Part shown: positions 31,520-41,779 of the stretch, one piece after another
Layout of the letters: each line of letters opens with the position of its first letter
How positions within the stretch are numbered: the first letter of the stretch is position 1
Assembly (NCBI GenBank): GCA_037893225.1
Contig: JAZGUH010000324.1
Location: 248,001 to 312,000, forward strand
Direction: 5' to 3'
Source of the DNA: Hippasteria phrygiana
Taxonomy: Eukaryota > Echinodermata > Asteroidea > Valvatida > Goniasteridae
DNA: 64,000 nt
Position numbers and translations under genes: made by a program
Notes under the pieces: generated by a model
What the model was told of the DNA's origin: nothing
The model's database searches: none
What the model saw: the letters and a program-made list of their open reading frames with translations, nothing else

Positions 31520-34500
31520 ATGGTCGCCATTCTTACCCTCAATGTACAGGGCATGCGCGGTCCCGTAAAGAGGAGACAAGTTTTTGAGTTGTGTGGAGAT
31601 TACGATATTTCCTGTCTTCAGGAATGTCATATCTCCTCCAACTCCGATTTAGCTGCTTGGCAGGCAGAATGGAAGGGCAGGATGTTTGCCAGTTTTGGCA
31701 CATCCGCATCCTGTGGCACCATCATCCTTCTGCCTGCTAAAAGCCTCTTCGTTTTTTCTGATCCTTCCTTCGATACTGAGGGGAGGGTCGTTTCTGGTAT
31801 TTTGCGTGGTCCTGGAAGCGGGCCGGGTGTGCGTCTTTGCACAATTTATGCCCCCACCAATCCCAGGTCGCGCCGTCTCTTCTTTGCGGGATTAGGAACA
31901 CACCTGACGGGTAACTTTCCCGTTGTCCTCACGGGAGATTTTAATTGTGTTTTGGATGTAGGGTTAGACCACCGAGGTTCCGATAACACACGTTGTGGAC
32001 TCGGAGCCAAGGAGCTCGGCCATCTACTTTCTGCTTTTTGCCTTCGAGACTGCTGGCGGTCTCTTAACCCGTCTGACTATTCTTACACCTGGCGCAATGC
32101 AGCGAACACATTTTCTAGCCGGCTAGACCGTATTTACGTGTCGGACCCGGTTGATGTTGTGTCTTGCCGGCATAAGCCCTGTTATTTTAGCGACCATGAT
32201 TGTGTAGTTTTGGATTTTCCTTTTCCGGAGAAAACACGCGTTGGTGGAGGTTTTTGGAAATGTAATGTTTCCGTCCTTGCCGACGCGGGTTTTCAACGGG
32301 AATTTAGTTGTGCTTATGCGGGTTGGCGGTCTCTCAAGGAGGGGTACGATAACGAACTCCTCTGGTGGGAGGACGTCAAATTCCGCATAAAGCATTTTAT
32401 TATTTCCTTTTCTTGTCGTTTGGCGAGAAAGAAGCGGAAGCGTAGGGAGTCACTTTTGTCTTCCCTGCGCTCCGTTACTTCCGATCTAGATGCCGGGAAG
32501 TGTGACGCTGCCACTCTTTCCCGGCATACCGAAATCAAGGAGGCCCTTCAAGAATTGGACGACTTCGAAGCGGAGGGTGCCCGGATCCGCTCGCGGGTTC
32601 GGGAACTCGAGGAAGGGGAGAAGCCGTCCAAATACTTTTTTCATCTGGAATCCTCCCAGGCTCAGAAGAAAATTATTTCCTCCGTCCGTAACCCACGGGG
32701 TGACATTGTCACATCCTCCGGCGGAATTTCCACGGTATATCGAGAATTCTTTCTCGACCTTTTTACTGAAGAGCCTGTGGAGGTTGACTCACAGGGACCT
32801 TTTCTTGACTCTTTGTCTACACTTGTAGATGAAGAGAGCCGCATTGACTTGGACAGTCCACTTGAATTGCCTGAGCTCGGTGCGGCCCTTCATAGCATGG
32901 CCAACGGTAAGACTCCCGGAGGGGACGGCCTGCCCAGGGAATTCTATGTGATTTTTTGGGACATGGTCGGTCCTGACCTTCTCGGGGTCTTCCGGAGTGC
33001 CTTTGCACTGAACCATTTAGGTGATTCCCAACGTTTAGGAGTCATCACACTTTTGGAGAAGGCTGGGGATCAGCTTGATCCCAAAAACAAGCGCCCCATC
33101 TCTCTCCTTAATGTGGATTATAAGATCCTGTCGAAGGCCTTGTGCCTCCGTTTGGGTAATGTTTTACCTGAAATAGTAGGTCCATTTCAGACTTGTGGCG
33201 TCAAGGGGAGGTCCATCCATGATAATATCAGACTCCTTCGGGATCTGGTAGCATACGTGGATGGGAGGAACCTTGACTGCCTCGTTATTTCCCTAGACCA
33301 GCAGAAGGCCTTCGACAGGGTCAATTGGGATTTCCTTTTTATGGTCCTAGACAAATTTGGTTTTGGGCCGAATTTCCGGCACTGGATTAAACTGTTATAC
33401 ACAGATATATCCAGTGCCGTCTTGGTGAATGGGGTTGTTTCCGACCCTTTTTTAGTCACGAGGGGTGTAAGGCAAGGTTGCCCTCTCTCCCCTCTTCTAT
33501 ATGTCCTTTTTATTGAGCCTTTTGCTCAGACAGTCCTCAATGATCGCCGCGTGACTGGTTTGGCAATGCCCGGGGCCAATGGCTTGCAATGCAAAGTGTT
33601 GCAGTACGCTGACGACACGACCTGCATTGTAAGGGATTGCCAATCTCTCAGGCGGCTTTTTGGGATCATTGATGTTTTTTCGCGTGCGAGCGGGTCTCGC
33701 TTAAATCTTGCCAAGTCCAAAGGCTTGGTCTTTGGCTCATGGCCCGATTGCCTTCCCGATCTGGTCCCTATTCAATGGACCAACGACCCGATCAAGATCA
33801 ACGGTGTCTGGGTTGGCAAGGGGGACATGGGCCCTTTTAATTGGAAAGCGCGGCTTCCCAAACTACTGTCCTCTTTGGACAGCTGGAAAAGGGGGACGTT
33901 TTCCCTCTTAGGTAAGGTATTGCTGGTCAATACCTTAATTCTATCACCTTTGTTTTTTCTGGCTCCGGTTTATCCACTTCCACTTGCAGTAGAGCGGACT
34001 ATAAACCGAGCTATTTTTTCCTTCATTTGGTCGGGCAAGGCTGAACTCGTCCGGAGGACAGTTCTTGTCCAGTCTCTAGCCAAGGGCGGGTTGGGTGTTA
34101 CCAACCTCCGCGACAAATGTGACGCCTTTTTTGTTCTTGGGGTAAAGGCCTTGTTGGGCGATGGGGGCCCACCCTGGAGATTCTTTTCTCTATACTGGGT
34201 GGCCTTGTCGCTCCGCCGGGTCATTCCCCCGAATTGGTGGCGGAACGATGTTCCTCATGCTTTTTCGCCCACGGGCTATTATAAGCAGTTTTGCAAGCTG
34301 GTCTTGCTGGCTGTTGAGATTTCCCCAGACATTGATTGGGGGCCGGCATCGGTTCGCAGTCTTTGCGAACTTTTTGCGGGCCAACATCCCAATCAGCGTC
34401 CGGCTTGTGACATTTCTGACACCGATCAGATGTTTAAAGTTTGTCATGCCTCCAATTTGAGCAACCGACTTCGGGACTTAAATTGGAGGATCGTTTGGGG

Positions 34501-34972
34501 GGCACTCAAGACTTCTCAACGTCTTCATCGCTGGGGTATAGGGAATGGCAAGTGCCCTCGGGTCGGCTGTGCCGCTCCCGAGTCACTTTGTCATACCTTT
34601 TGGGACTGTTCTTTCGTTTATAATTTGTGGGCTTGGGTTGAGCATCTTGGATGTAAAGCACAAGCCCGACAATTTTCTCTTACACGTTCCTGTGTCCTTT
34701 ACGGGTCTGGTGTGAACACTAGCCCGGAGTCCCTTTTGATTTGGTTTGTAATTTGCACGGTGAGGTGGCTGGTTTGGCGTTCGCGTTGCGAGACATTGTA
34801 TGATGGATCCCGACAGGACGCCGACCAGGTACTTCTCCGTGTCAAGAGTTCAATTAAGGCACGGCTCCAAGCAGACTTTGCCCGGCTGGACCGGACAAAG
34901 TTTCGCACCACTTGGTGCGTGCGGGGAGCCCTCTGTACTGTCAGAGACGACCGATTGGTATTTCACCTTTGA
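31520..34972 (+). CDS. Retrotransposon ORF2 (copy 3)
   Basis: 1,150 aa, open. Roughly 25-30 residues differ from copies 1/2 (for example APTNPRS, SDYSYTW, PVDVVSCRHK), none in the catalytic motifs. Copy-specific changes against copy 4 include VKFRIKHF, LPREFY, FRSAFAL, RRVIPPN, GSGVNTSP and RGALCTV. The contrast with two differences in ORF1 points to homogenisation of the 5' half. Confidence 0.95.
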   Translation: MVAILTLNVQGMRGPVKRRQVFELCGDYDISCLQECHISSNSDLAAWQAEWKGRMFASFGTSASCGTIILLPAKSLFVFSDPSFDTEGRVVSGILRGPGSGPGVRLCTIYAPTNPRSRRLFFAGLGTHLTGNFPVVLTGDFNCVLDVGLDHRGSDNTRCGLGAKELGHLLSAFCLRDCWRSLNPSDYSYTWRNAANTFSSRLDRIYVSDPVDVVSCRHKPCYFSDHDCVVLDFPFPEKTRVGGGFWKCNVSVLADAGFQREFSCAYAGWRSLKEGYDNELLWWEDVKFRIKHFIISFSCRLARKKRKRRESLLSSLRSVTSDLDAGKCDAATLSRHTEIKEALQELDDFEAEGARIRSRVRELEEGEKPSKYFFHLESSQAQKKIISSVRNPRGDIVTSSGGISTVYREFFLDLFTEEPVEVDSQGPFLDSLSTLVDEESRIDLDSPLELPELGAALHSMANGKTPGGDGLPREFYVIFWDMVGPDLLGVFRSAFALNHLGDSQRLGVITLLEKAGDQLDPKNKRPISLLNVDYKILSKALCLRLGNVLPEIVGPFQTCGVKGRSIHDNIRLLRDLVAYVDGRNLDCLVISLDQQKAFDRVNWDFLFMVLDKFGFGPNFRHWIKLLYTDISSAVLVNGVVSDPFLVTRGVRQGCPLSPLLYVLFIEPFAQTVLNDRRVTGLAMPGANGLQCKVLQYADDTTCIVRDCQSLRRLFGIIDVFSRASGSRLNLAKSKGLVFGSWPDCLPDLVPIQWTNDPIKINGVWVGKGDMGPFNWKARLPKLLSSLDSWKRGTFSLLGKVLLVNTLILSPLFFLAPVYPLPLAVERTINRAIFSFIWSGKAELVRRTVLVQSLAKGGLGVTNLRDKCDAFFVLGVKALLGDGGPPWRFFSLYWVALSLRRVIPPNWWRNDVPHAFSPTGYYKQFCKLVLLAVEISPDIDWGPASVRSLCELFAGQHPNQRPACDISDTDQMFKVCHASNLSNRLRDLNWRIVWGALKTSQRLHRWGIGNGKCPRVGCAAPESLCHTFWDCSFVYNLWAWVEHLGCKAQARQFSLTRSCVLYGSGVNTSPESLLIWFVICTVRWLVWRSRCETLYDGSRQDADQVLLRVKSSIKARLQADFARLDRTKFRTTWCVRGALCTVRDDRLVFHL

Positions 34973-35941
34973 AGTCCCTTGACTGACTCATTTCATGGAG
35001 CTTCTGTCTCCCGTCTTTTACCTGCTTGTTCTTATACGTCTTGTTTACTGCTTGTTCCTTGTGATATTTTAGTTCACCGTTTTGGTTGAAGACAGGGGGG
35101 GTCGTACCCCCTCATGGTAATGCATGGGTAGCGGGGCTACACTGTCTTCGTGTAATGTTCTTGTTTTGTGTTTGTTTTTTGGTGTTCAAATGTAGTCAGG
35201 GGTAGGGGGGCTCGAAGCCTCACGATTCTAGGTATAGCGTGGCTATCCTACCCCGGGGACTTTAGAAGTCCCCGAAACTTTAAAAATAGGATTTCGTGTG
35301 TGTTTTTCTCTCCGAGTCTTTTACCATCTTTCAGCGTTTTTCGAGTGGCATTTTGCCCAATTTTTTTGCAGGGTTGGTTCTTTACAGTTTGTAGACCACC
35401 CTGGTCATTCTTTTCGTTGATATTTTGGTATATCTGTTGAGTTTTTAGAGGGTTTAGGTGGTGGTTTTGGTTGCTGCTGTGGTGTATAAGTTCTACACAC
35501 AGCAGCGTTTCTTTTGTTTGCACGTAGGGCTCGTGGCAGTGCCCAGCCCTACGTAGCCTTTGTTAAGCCTTTTTTGTTCAGTGCACAGCCCCCAGTCTTC
35601 GGTTACGTAAGCATCCGGAGTACTGTGTGGGCTGTGTTATTTCCTTTCAATAGGCGGGCACAGGTGTTGCCCTGCTTTCTTTTTTCAGCACTGTCAAGCT
35701 AGACAGTGCATGTAAATACATATACATATACATAATCCTGTTCGCCTTGCTATCTGCAGTGAGATAGCAAGGTACTTATTTTCTTTCGGCACCAATACAA
35801 GTGTTTATTGGTGCCATTTATATTATCCAAGTAGGATAATTTCATTCGTCCAACCGGACTAGGCAGCTGCTAGCCGGTTCCTTTTTTTGTCTACCCCAGT
35901 TGGGTCTGTTTTTCTTTGCCTTTCGCTTTTTTCCCTTTAGA

Positions 35942-37363
35942 ATGCCTTCGCAGGCATTCTCCCCCCGGCGCCTCCGAGCCTTCGAACTGAAAGTCGATGG
36001 CAAAGAGGCGCCTAGTGAAGTCTTCAAGGTCCTCCGAGAGGTCGGGGTAATCCCCAAAGACCACTTGGAGGCCTTGCAACCTCTCCCTGGCGGCAGATTT
36101 GACGTCACTTTCAAATCTGCCGCATTAGCCCAACGTTTTGGGCAAGTTTTGGTAGAGCGTCCCGGTTGCCATGTATCATCTTTTGGCGCCGTGACGCTCG
36201 TAACAGTCAAGTTCGTGGAGGTGGACTTGGACGACAATGTCGTCCGGTCCATCCTCTCACGCTTTGGGAAGGTTCAGAAGGGTAGGTTTCAAACCTACCC
36301 TGATGAGCCTTCCGTTTTTACTGGCACCCGGCAGTACCTCATGTCGGATGTCAAATCCATTCCTTCGGTTCTCCGCATCGGGAACCGCAACGCCTGGGTG
36401 TCCCACTTGGGACAGACCAGGACTTGTGCCCGATGCGGGGACCCTGGCCACACGGCCAATAAATGTAACACCGTTAGGTGTTATAAGTGTTTGGAGGTGG
36501 GGCACACGTCCTCCGAGTGCCCCAACTCAGTTAAGTGTACATTTTGCGGGGGGGTGGGGCACAACTTCCAGCGGTGCCCCGAATCCTACGCCACGAAAGT
36601 TAAGCCCACCAAACGGTGGGCTGATGTAGTGGTGCAGCAGCCAACTCCTCCTGCACCACCCCCTAGTCAAGAGCCCTCTGCCGCGTCTGCACCCACATCT
36701 GCGGAAGCAGGCGTTTCGGAGGGCGCCTCGCCTGTTTCGTCCTCGTCTTCGGACGGGGACACTATTTCTGGGGACGACAGCCCGCAGACGTCCTCTTTTA
36801 AGTTGCCTCGAGCGTCCTGCCTTGGATGTTCGGGGATTGTAGGTCCGTTTGAGGCGCGCTCCGAGTGGAATTGTTTCCACTGCGAGCGTGCCATCATTCG
36901 GACTACTAGTTTTAGCCTTGTCGGTTGCGCCGGGTGCACGGGTGTTAACTCGCAGCCAACTTTGGTCTGCGACAAGCCCGCGTGCCTGGGGGCCGCGACC
37001 GATAAGGTTAATCCCTTTGTAGTTCCGCGAGGAAGGAGGAAGAAGACGAAGAGGGCTCGTCCCTCCTCAGATTCGGACTCCCCATCCTCCGGGTCAATTC
37101 CCCAGAAACGTTTTTCTGGGAAGCCCGGATCTAAACTCTCCGAATCTTCTGACTCGGAAGAGGATAGACCCGGGAAGGAGATTCTTCCTCCCCTCTCACC
37201 TTTGTTTCCTTCTGTGGAGATTATTCCTACTCAACCTAGCCTGTCCGGCTCCTCGGGGTCCGGGGAGTCGAACATGGACGAGCAGGGTGGAGATGAGGAC
37301 GAATTTTTGTCCTCGGCAGAATCTCCCCCTAGCCCAACCCCTGGGGCGGAATCGCCCCCTTAG
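35942..37363 (+). CDS. Retrotransposon ORF1 (copy 4)
   Basis: 473 aa, the same protein as copy 3 (RCPESY, GESNMDEQ). Knuckles, eight-cysteine cluster and basic patch are intact. Confidence 0.9.
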   Translation: MPSQAFSPRRLRAFELKVDGKEAPSEVFKVLREVGVIPKDHLEALQPLPGGRFDVTFKSAALAQRFGQVLVERPGCHVSSFGAVTLVTVKFVEVDLDDNVVRSILSRFGKVQKGRFQTYPDEPSVFTGTRQYLMSDVKSIPSVLRIGNRNAWVSHLGQTRTCARCGDPGHTANKCNTVRCYKCLEVGHTSSECPNSVKCTFCGGVGHNFQRCPESYATKVKPTKRWADVVVQQPTPPAPPPSQEPSAASAPTSAEAGVSEGASPVSSSSSDGDTISGDDSPQTSSFKLPRASCLGCSGIVGPFEARSEWNCFHCERAIIRTTSFSLVGCAGCTGVNSQPTLVCDKPACLGAATDKVNPFVVPRGRRKKTKRARPSSDSDSPSSGSIPQKRFSGKPGSKLSESSDSEEDRPGKEILPPLSPLFPSVEIIPTQPSLSGSSGSGESNMDEQGGDEDEFLSSAESPPSPTPGAESPP

Positions 37364-37387
37364 ATTTGTTGATCCATAACTTACAAT

Positions 37388-40300
37388 ATGGTCGCCATTC
37401 TTACCCTCAATGTACAGGGCATGCGCGGTCCCGTAAAGAGGAGACAAGTTTTTGAGTTGTGTGGAGATTACGATATTTCCTGTCTTCAGGAATGTCATAT
37501 CTCCTCCAACTCCGATTTAGCTGCTTGGCAGGCAGAATGGAAGGGCAGGATGTTTGCCAGTTTTGGCACATCCGCATCCTGTGGCACCATCATCCTTCTG
37601 CCTGCTAAAAGCCTCTTCGTTTTTTCTGATCCTTCCTTCGATACTGAGGGGAGGGTCGTTTCTGGTATTTTGCGTGGTCCTGGAAGCGGGCCGGGTGTGC
37701 GTCTTTGCACAATTTATGCCCCCACCAATCCCAGGTCGCGCCGTCTCTTCTTTGCGGGATTAGGAACACACCTGACGGGTAACTTTCCCGTTGTCCTCAC
37801 GGGAGATTTTAATTGTGTTTTGGATGTAGGGTTAGACCACCGAGGTTCCGATAACACACGTTGTGGACTCGGAGCCAAGGAGCTCGGCCATCTACTTTCT
37901 GCTTTTTGCCTTCGAGACTGCTGGCGGTCTCTTAACCCGTCTGACTATTCTTACACCTGGCGCAATGCAGCGAACACATTTTCTAGCCGGCTAGACCGTA
38001 TTTACGTGTCGGACCCGGTTGATGTTGTGTCTTGCCGGCATAAGCCCTGTTATTTTAGCGACCATGATTGTGTAGTTTTGGATTTTCCTTTTCCGGAGAA
38101 AACACGCGTTGGTGGAGGTTTTTGGAAATGTAATGTTTCCGTCCTTGCCGACGCGGGTTTTCAACGGGAATTTAGTTGTGCTTATGCGGGTTGGCGGTCT
38201 CTCAAGGAGGGGTACGATAACGAACTCCTCTGGTGGGAGGACGTCAAATCCCGCATAAAGCATTTTATTATTTCCTTTTCTTGTCGTTTGGCGAGAAAGA
38301 AGCGGAAGCGTAGGGAGTCACTTTTGTCTTCCCTGCGCTCCGTTACTTCCGATCTAGATGCCGGGAAGTGTGACGCTGCCACTCTTTCCCGGCATACCGA
38401 AATCAAGGAGGCCCTTCAAGAATTGGACGACTTCGAAGCGGAGGGTGCCCGGATCCGCTCGCGGGTTCGGGAACTCGAGGAAGGGGAGAAGCCGTCCAAA
38501 TACTTTTTTCATCTGGAATCCTCCCAGGCTCAGAAGAAAATTATTTCCTCCGTCCGTAACCCACGGGGTGACATTGTCACATCCTCCGGCGGAATTTCCA
38601 CGGTATATCGAGAATTCTTTCTCGACCTTTTTACTGAAGAGCCTGTGGAGGTTGACTCACAGGGACCTTTTCTTGACTCTTTGTCTACACTTGTAGATGA
38701 ACAGAGCCGCATTGACTTGGACAGTCCACTTGAATTGCCTGAGCTCGGTGCGGCCCTTCATAGCATGGCCAACGGTAAGACTCCCGGAGGGGACGGCCTG
38801 CCCAAGGAATTCTATGTGATTTTTTGGGACATGGTCGGTCCTGACCTTCTCGGGGTCTTCCGGTGTGCCTTTGCACTGAACCATTTAGGTGATTCCCAAC
38901 GTTTAGGAGTCATCACACTTTTGGAGAAGGCTGGGGATCAGCTTGATCCCAAAAACAAGCGCCCCATCTCTCTCCTTAATGTGGATTATAAGATCCTGTC
39001 GAAGGCCTTGTGCCTCCGTTTGGGTAATGTTTTACCTGAAATAGTAGGTCCATTTCAGACTTGTGGCGTCAAGGGGAGGTCCATCCATGATAATATCAGA
39101 CTCCTTCGGGATCTGGTAGCATACGTGGATGGGAGGAACCTTGACTGCCTCGTTATTTCCCTAGACCAGCAGAAGGCCTTCGACAGGGTCAATTGGGATT
39201 TCCTTTTTATGGTCCTAGACAAATTTGGTTTTGGGCCGAATTTCCGGCACTGGATTAAACTGTTATACACAGATATATCCAGTGCCGTCTTGGTGAATGG
39301 GGTTGTTTCCGACCCTTTTTTAGTCACGAGGGGTGTAAGGCAAGGTTGCCCTCTCTCCCCTCTTCTATATGTCCTTTTTATTGAGCCTTTTGCTCAGACA
39401 GTCCTCAATGATCGCCGCGTGACTGGTTTGGCAATGCCCGGGGCCAATGGCTTGCAATGCAAAGTGTTGCAGTACGCTGACGACACGACCTGCATTGTAA
39501 GGGATTGCCAATCTCTCAGGCGGCTTTTTGGGATCATTGATGTTTTTTCGCGTGCGAGCGGGTCTCGCTTAAATCTTGCCAAGTCCAAAGGCTTGGTCTT
39601 TGGCTCATGGCCCGATTGCCTTCCCGATCTGGTCCCTATTCAATGGACCAACGACCCGATCAAGATCAACGGTGTCTGGGTTGGCAAGGGGGACATGGGC
39701 CCTTTTAATTGGAAAGCGCGGCTTCCCAAACTACTGTCCTCTTTGGACAGCTGGAAAAGGGGGACGTTTTCCCTCTTAGGTAAGGTATTGCTGGTCAATA
39801 CCTTAATTCTATCACCTTTGTTTTTTCTGGCTCCGGTTTATCCACTTCCACTTGCAGTAGAGCGGACTATAAACCGAGCTATTTTTTCCTTCATTTGGTC
39901 GGGCAAGGCTGAACTCGTCCGGAGGACAGTTCTTGTCCAGTCTCTAGCCAAGGGCGGGTTGGGTGTTACCAACCTCCGCGACAAATGTGACGCCTTTTTT
40001 GTTCTTGGGGTAAAGGCCTTGTTGGGCGATGGGGGCCCACCCTGGAGATTCTTTTCTCTATACTGGGTGGCCTTGTCGCTCCGCCGGGTCTTTCCCCCGA
40101 ATTGGTGGCGGAACGATGTTCCTCATGCTTTTTCGCCCACGGGCTATTATAAGCAGTTTTGCAAGCTGGTCTTGCTGGCTGTTGAGATTTCCCCAGACAT
40201 TGATTGGGGGCCGGCATCGGTTCGCAGTCTTTGCGAACTTTTTGCGGGCCAACATCCCAATCAGCGTCCGGCTTGTGACATTTCTGACACCGATCAGATG

Positions 40301-40840
40301 TTTAAAGTTTGTCATGCCTCCAATTTGAGCAACCGACTTCGGGACTTAAATTGGAGGATCGTTTGGGGGGCACTCAAGACTTCTCAACGTCTTCATCGCT
40401 GGGGTATAGGGAATGGCAAGTGCCCTCGGGTCGGCTGTGCCGCTCCCGAGTCACTTTGTCATACCTTTTGGGACTGTTCTTTCGTTTATAATTTGTGGGC
40501 TTGGGTTGAGCATCTTGGATGTAAAGCACAAGCCCGACAATTTTCTCTTACACGTTCCTGTGTCCTTTACGGGTCTGGTGTGGACACTAGCCCGGAGTCC
40601 CTTTTGATTTGGTTTGTAATTTGCACGGTGAGGTGGCTGGTTTGGCGTTCGCGTTGCGAGACATTGTATGATGGATCCCGACAGGACGCCGACCAGGTAC
40701 TTCTCCGTGTCAAGAGTTCAATTAAGGCACGGCTCCAAGCAGACTTTGCCCGGCTGGACCGGACAAAGTTTCGCACCACTTGGTGCGTGCGGGGAGCCGT
40801 CTGTACTGTCAGAGACGACCGATTGGTATTTCACCTTTGA
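37388..40840 (+). CDS. Retrotransposon ORF2 (copy 4)
   Basis: 1,150 aa, open. It follows the copy-3 variant pattern in the endonuclease and reverse transcriptase, but has VKSRIKHF, DEQSRI (Gln for Glu, unique to this copy), LPKEFY and RRVFPPN. The catalytic set is complete. Confidence 0.95.
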   Translation: MVAILTLNVQGMRGPVKRRQVFELCGDYDISCLQECHISSNSDLAAWQAEWKGRMFASFGTSASCGTIILLPAKSLFVFSDPSFDTEGRVVSGILRGPGSGPGVRLCTIYAPTNPRSRRLFFAGLGTHLTGNFPVVLTGDFNCVLDVGLDHRGSDNTRCGLGAKELGHLLSAFCLRDCWRSLNPSDYSYTWRNAANTFSSRLDRIYVSDPVDVVSCRHKPCYFSDHDCVVLDFPFPEKTRVGGGFWKCNVSVLADAGFQREFSCAYAGWRSLKEGYDNELLWWEDVKSRIKHFIISFSCRLARKKRKRRESLLSSLRSVTSDLDAGKCDAATLSRHTEIKEALQELDDFEAEGARIRSRVRELEEGEKPSKYFFHLESSQAQKKIISSVRNPRGDIVTSSGGISTVYREFFLDLFTEEPVEVDSQGPFLDSLSTLVDEQSRIDLDSPLELPELGAALHSMANGKTPGGDGLPKEFYVIFWDMVGPDLLGVFRCAFALNHLGDSQRLGVITLLEKAGDQLDPKNKRPISLLNVDYKILSKALCLRLGNVLPEIVGPFQTCGVKGRSIHDNIRLLRDLVAYVDGRNLDCLVISLDQQKAFDRVNWDFLFMVLDKFGFGPNFRHWIKLLYTDISSAVLVNGVVSDPFLVTRGVRQGCPLSPLLYVLFIEPFAQTVLNDRRVTGLAMPGANGLQCKVLQYADDTTCIVRDCQSLRRLFGIIDVFSRASGSRLNLAKSKGLVFGSWPDCLPDLVPIQWTNDPIKINGVWVGKGDMGPFNWKARLPKLLSSLDSWKRGTFSLLGKVLLVNTLILSPLFFLAPVYPLPLAVERTINRAIFSFIWSGKAELVRRTVLVQSLAKGGLGVTNLRDKCDAFFVLGVKALLGDGGPPWRFFSLYWVALSLRRVFPPNWWRNDVPHAFSPTGYYKQFCKLVLLAVEISPDIDWGPASVRSLCELFAGQHPNQRPACDISDTDQMFKVCHASNLSNRLRDLNWRIVWGALKTSQRLHRWGIGNGKCPRVGCAAPESLCHTFWDCSFVYNLWAWVEHLGCKAQARQFSLTRSCVLYGSGVDTSPESLLIWFVICTVRWLVWRSRCETLYDGSRQDADQVLLRVKSSIKARLQADFARLDRTKFRTTWCVRGAVCTVRDDRLVFHL

Positions 40841-41779
40841 AGTCCCTTGACTGACTCATTTCATGGAGCTTCTGTCTCCCGTCTTTTACCTGCTTGTTCT
40901 TATACGTCTTGTTTACTGCTTGTTCCTTGTGATATTTTAGTTCACCGTTTTGGTTGAAGACAGGGGGGGTCGTACCCCCTCATGGTAATGCATGGGTAGC
41001 GGGGCTACACTGTCTTCGTGTAATGTTCTTGTTTTGTGTTTGTTTTTTGGTGTTCAAATGTAGTCAGGGGTAGGGGGGCTCGAAGCCTCACGATTCTAGG
41101 TATAGCGTGGCTATCCTACCCCGGGGACTTTAGAAGTCCCCGAAACTTTAAAAATAGGATTTCGTGTGTGTTTTTCTCTCCGAGTATTTTCCCGTCTTTC
41201 AGCGTTTTTCGAGTGGCATTTTGCCCAATTTTTTTGCAGGGTTGGTTATTTACAGTTTGTAGACCACCCTGGTCATTCTTTTCGTTGATATTTTGGTATA
41301 TCTGTTGAGTTTTTAGAGGGTTTAGGTGGTAGTTTTGGTTGCTGCTGTGGTGTGTAAGTTCTACACACAGCAGCGTTTCTTTTGTTTGGACGTAGCGCTT
41401 GTTAAGCCTTTTTGTTCAGTGCACAGCCCCCAGTCTTCGGTTACGTAAGCATCTGGGGTACTGTGTGGGCTGTGTTATTTCCTTTCAATAGGCGGGCACA
41501 GGTGTTGCCCTGCTTTATTTTTTTAGCACTGTCAAGCTAGACAGTGCCTGTAAATACATATACATATACATAATCCTGTTCGCCTTGCTATCTGCAGTGA
41601 GATAGCAAGGTAGTTATTTTCTTTCGGCACCAATACAAGTGTTTATTGGTGCCATTTATATTATCCAAGTAGGATAATTTCATTCGTCCAGCCGGACTAG
41701 GCAGCTACTAGCCGGTTCTTTTTTTTGCCTACCCTAGTTGGGTCTGTTTTTCTTTGCCTTTCGCTTTTTTCCCTTTAGA

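Larger units (their letters stand above)
29420..35287 (+). mobile_element. Tx1-like retrotransposon, copy 3 (intact)
   Basis: 5,868 bp. It pairs with copy 4: both have the shorter 5'UTR word 'catgtaaatacatatacat' instead of the longer one in copies 1/2, and both have the perfect 3' terminal stem ending AAGTCCCC. ORF1 is nearly identical to copies 1/2, but ORF2 and the 3'UTR differ at many sites, so the unit looks mosaic relative to copies 1/2. Confidence 0.93.
35288..41155 (+). mobile_element. Tx1-like retrotransposon, copy 4 (intact)
   Basis: 5,868 bp, the same length as copy 3 and its closest relative. The 3' boundary reads 'ctttaaaaatagg', as in copy 3. Both ORFs are open. Confidence 0.93.
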
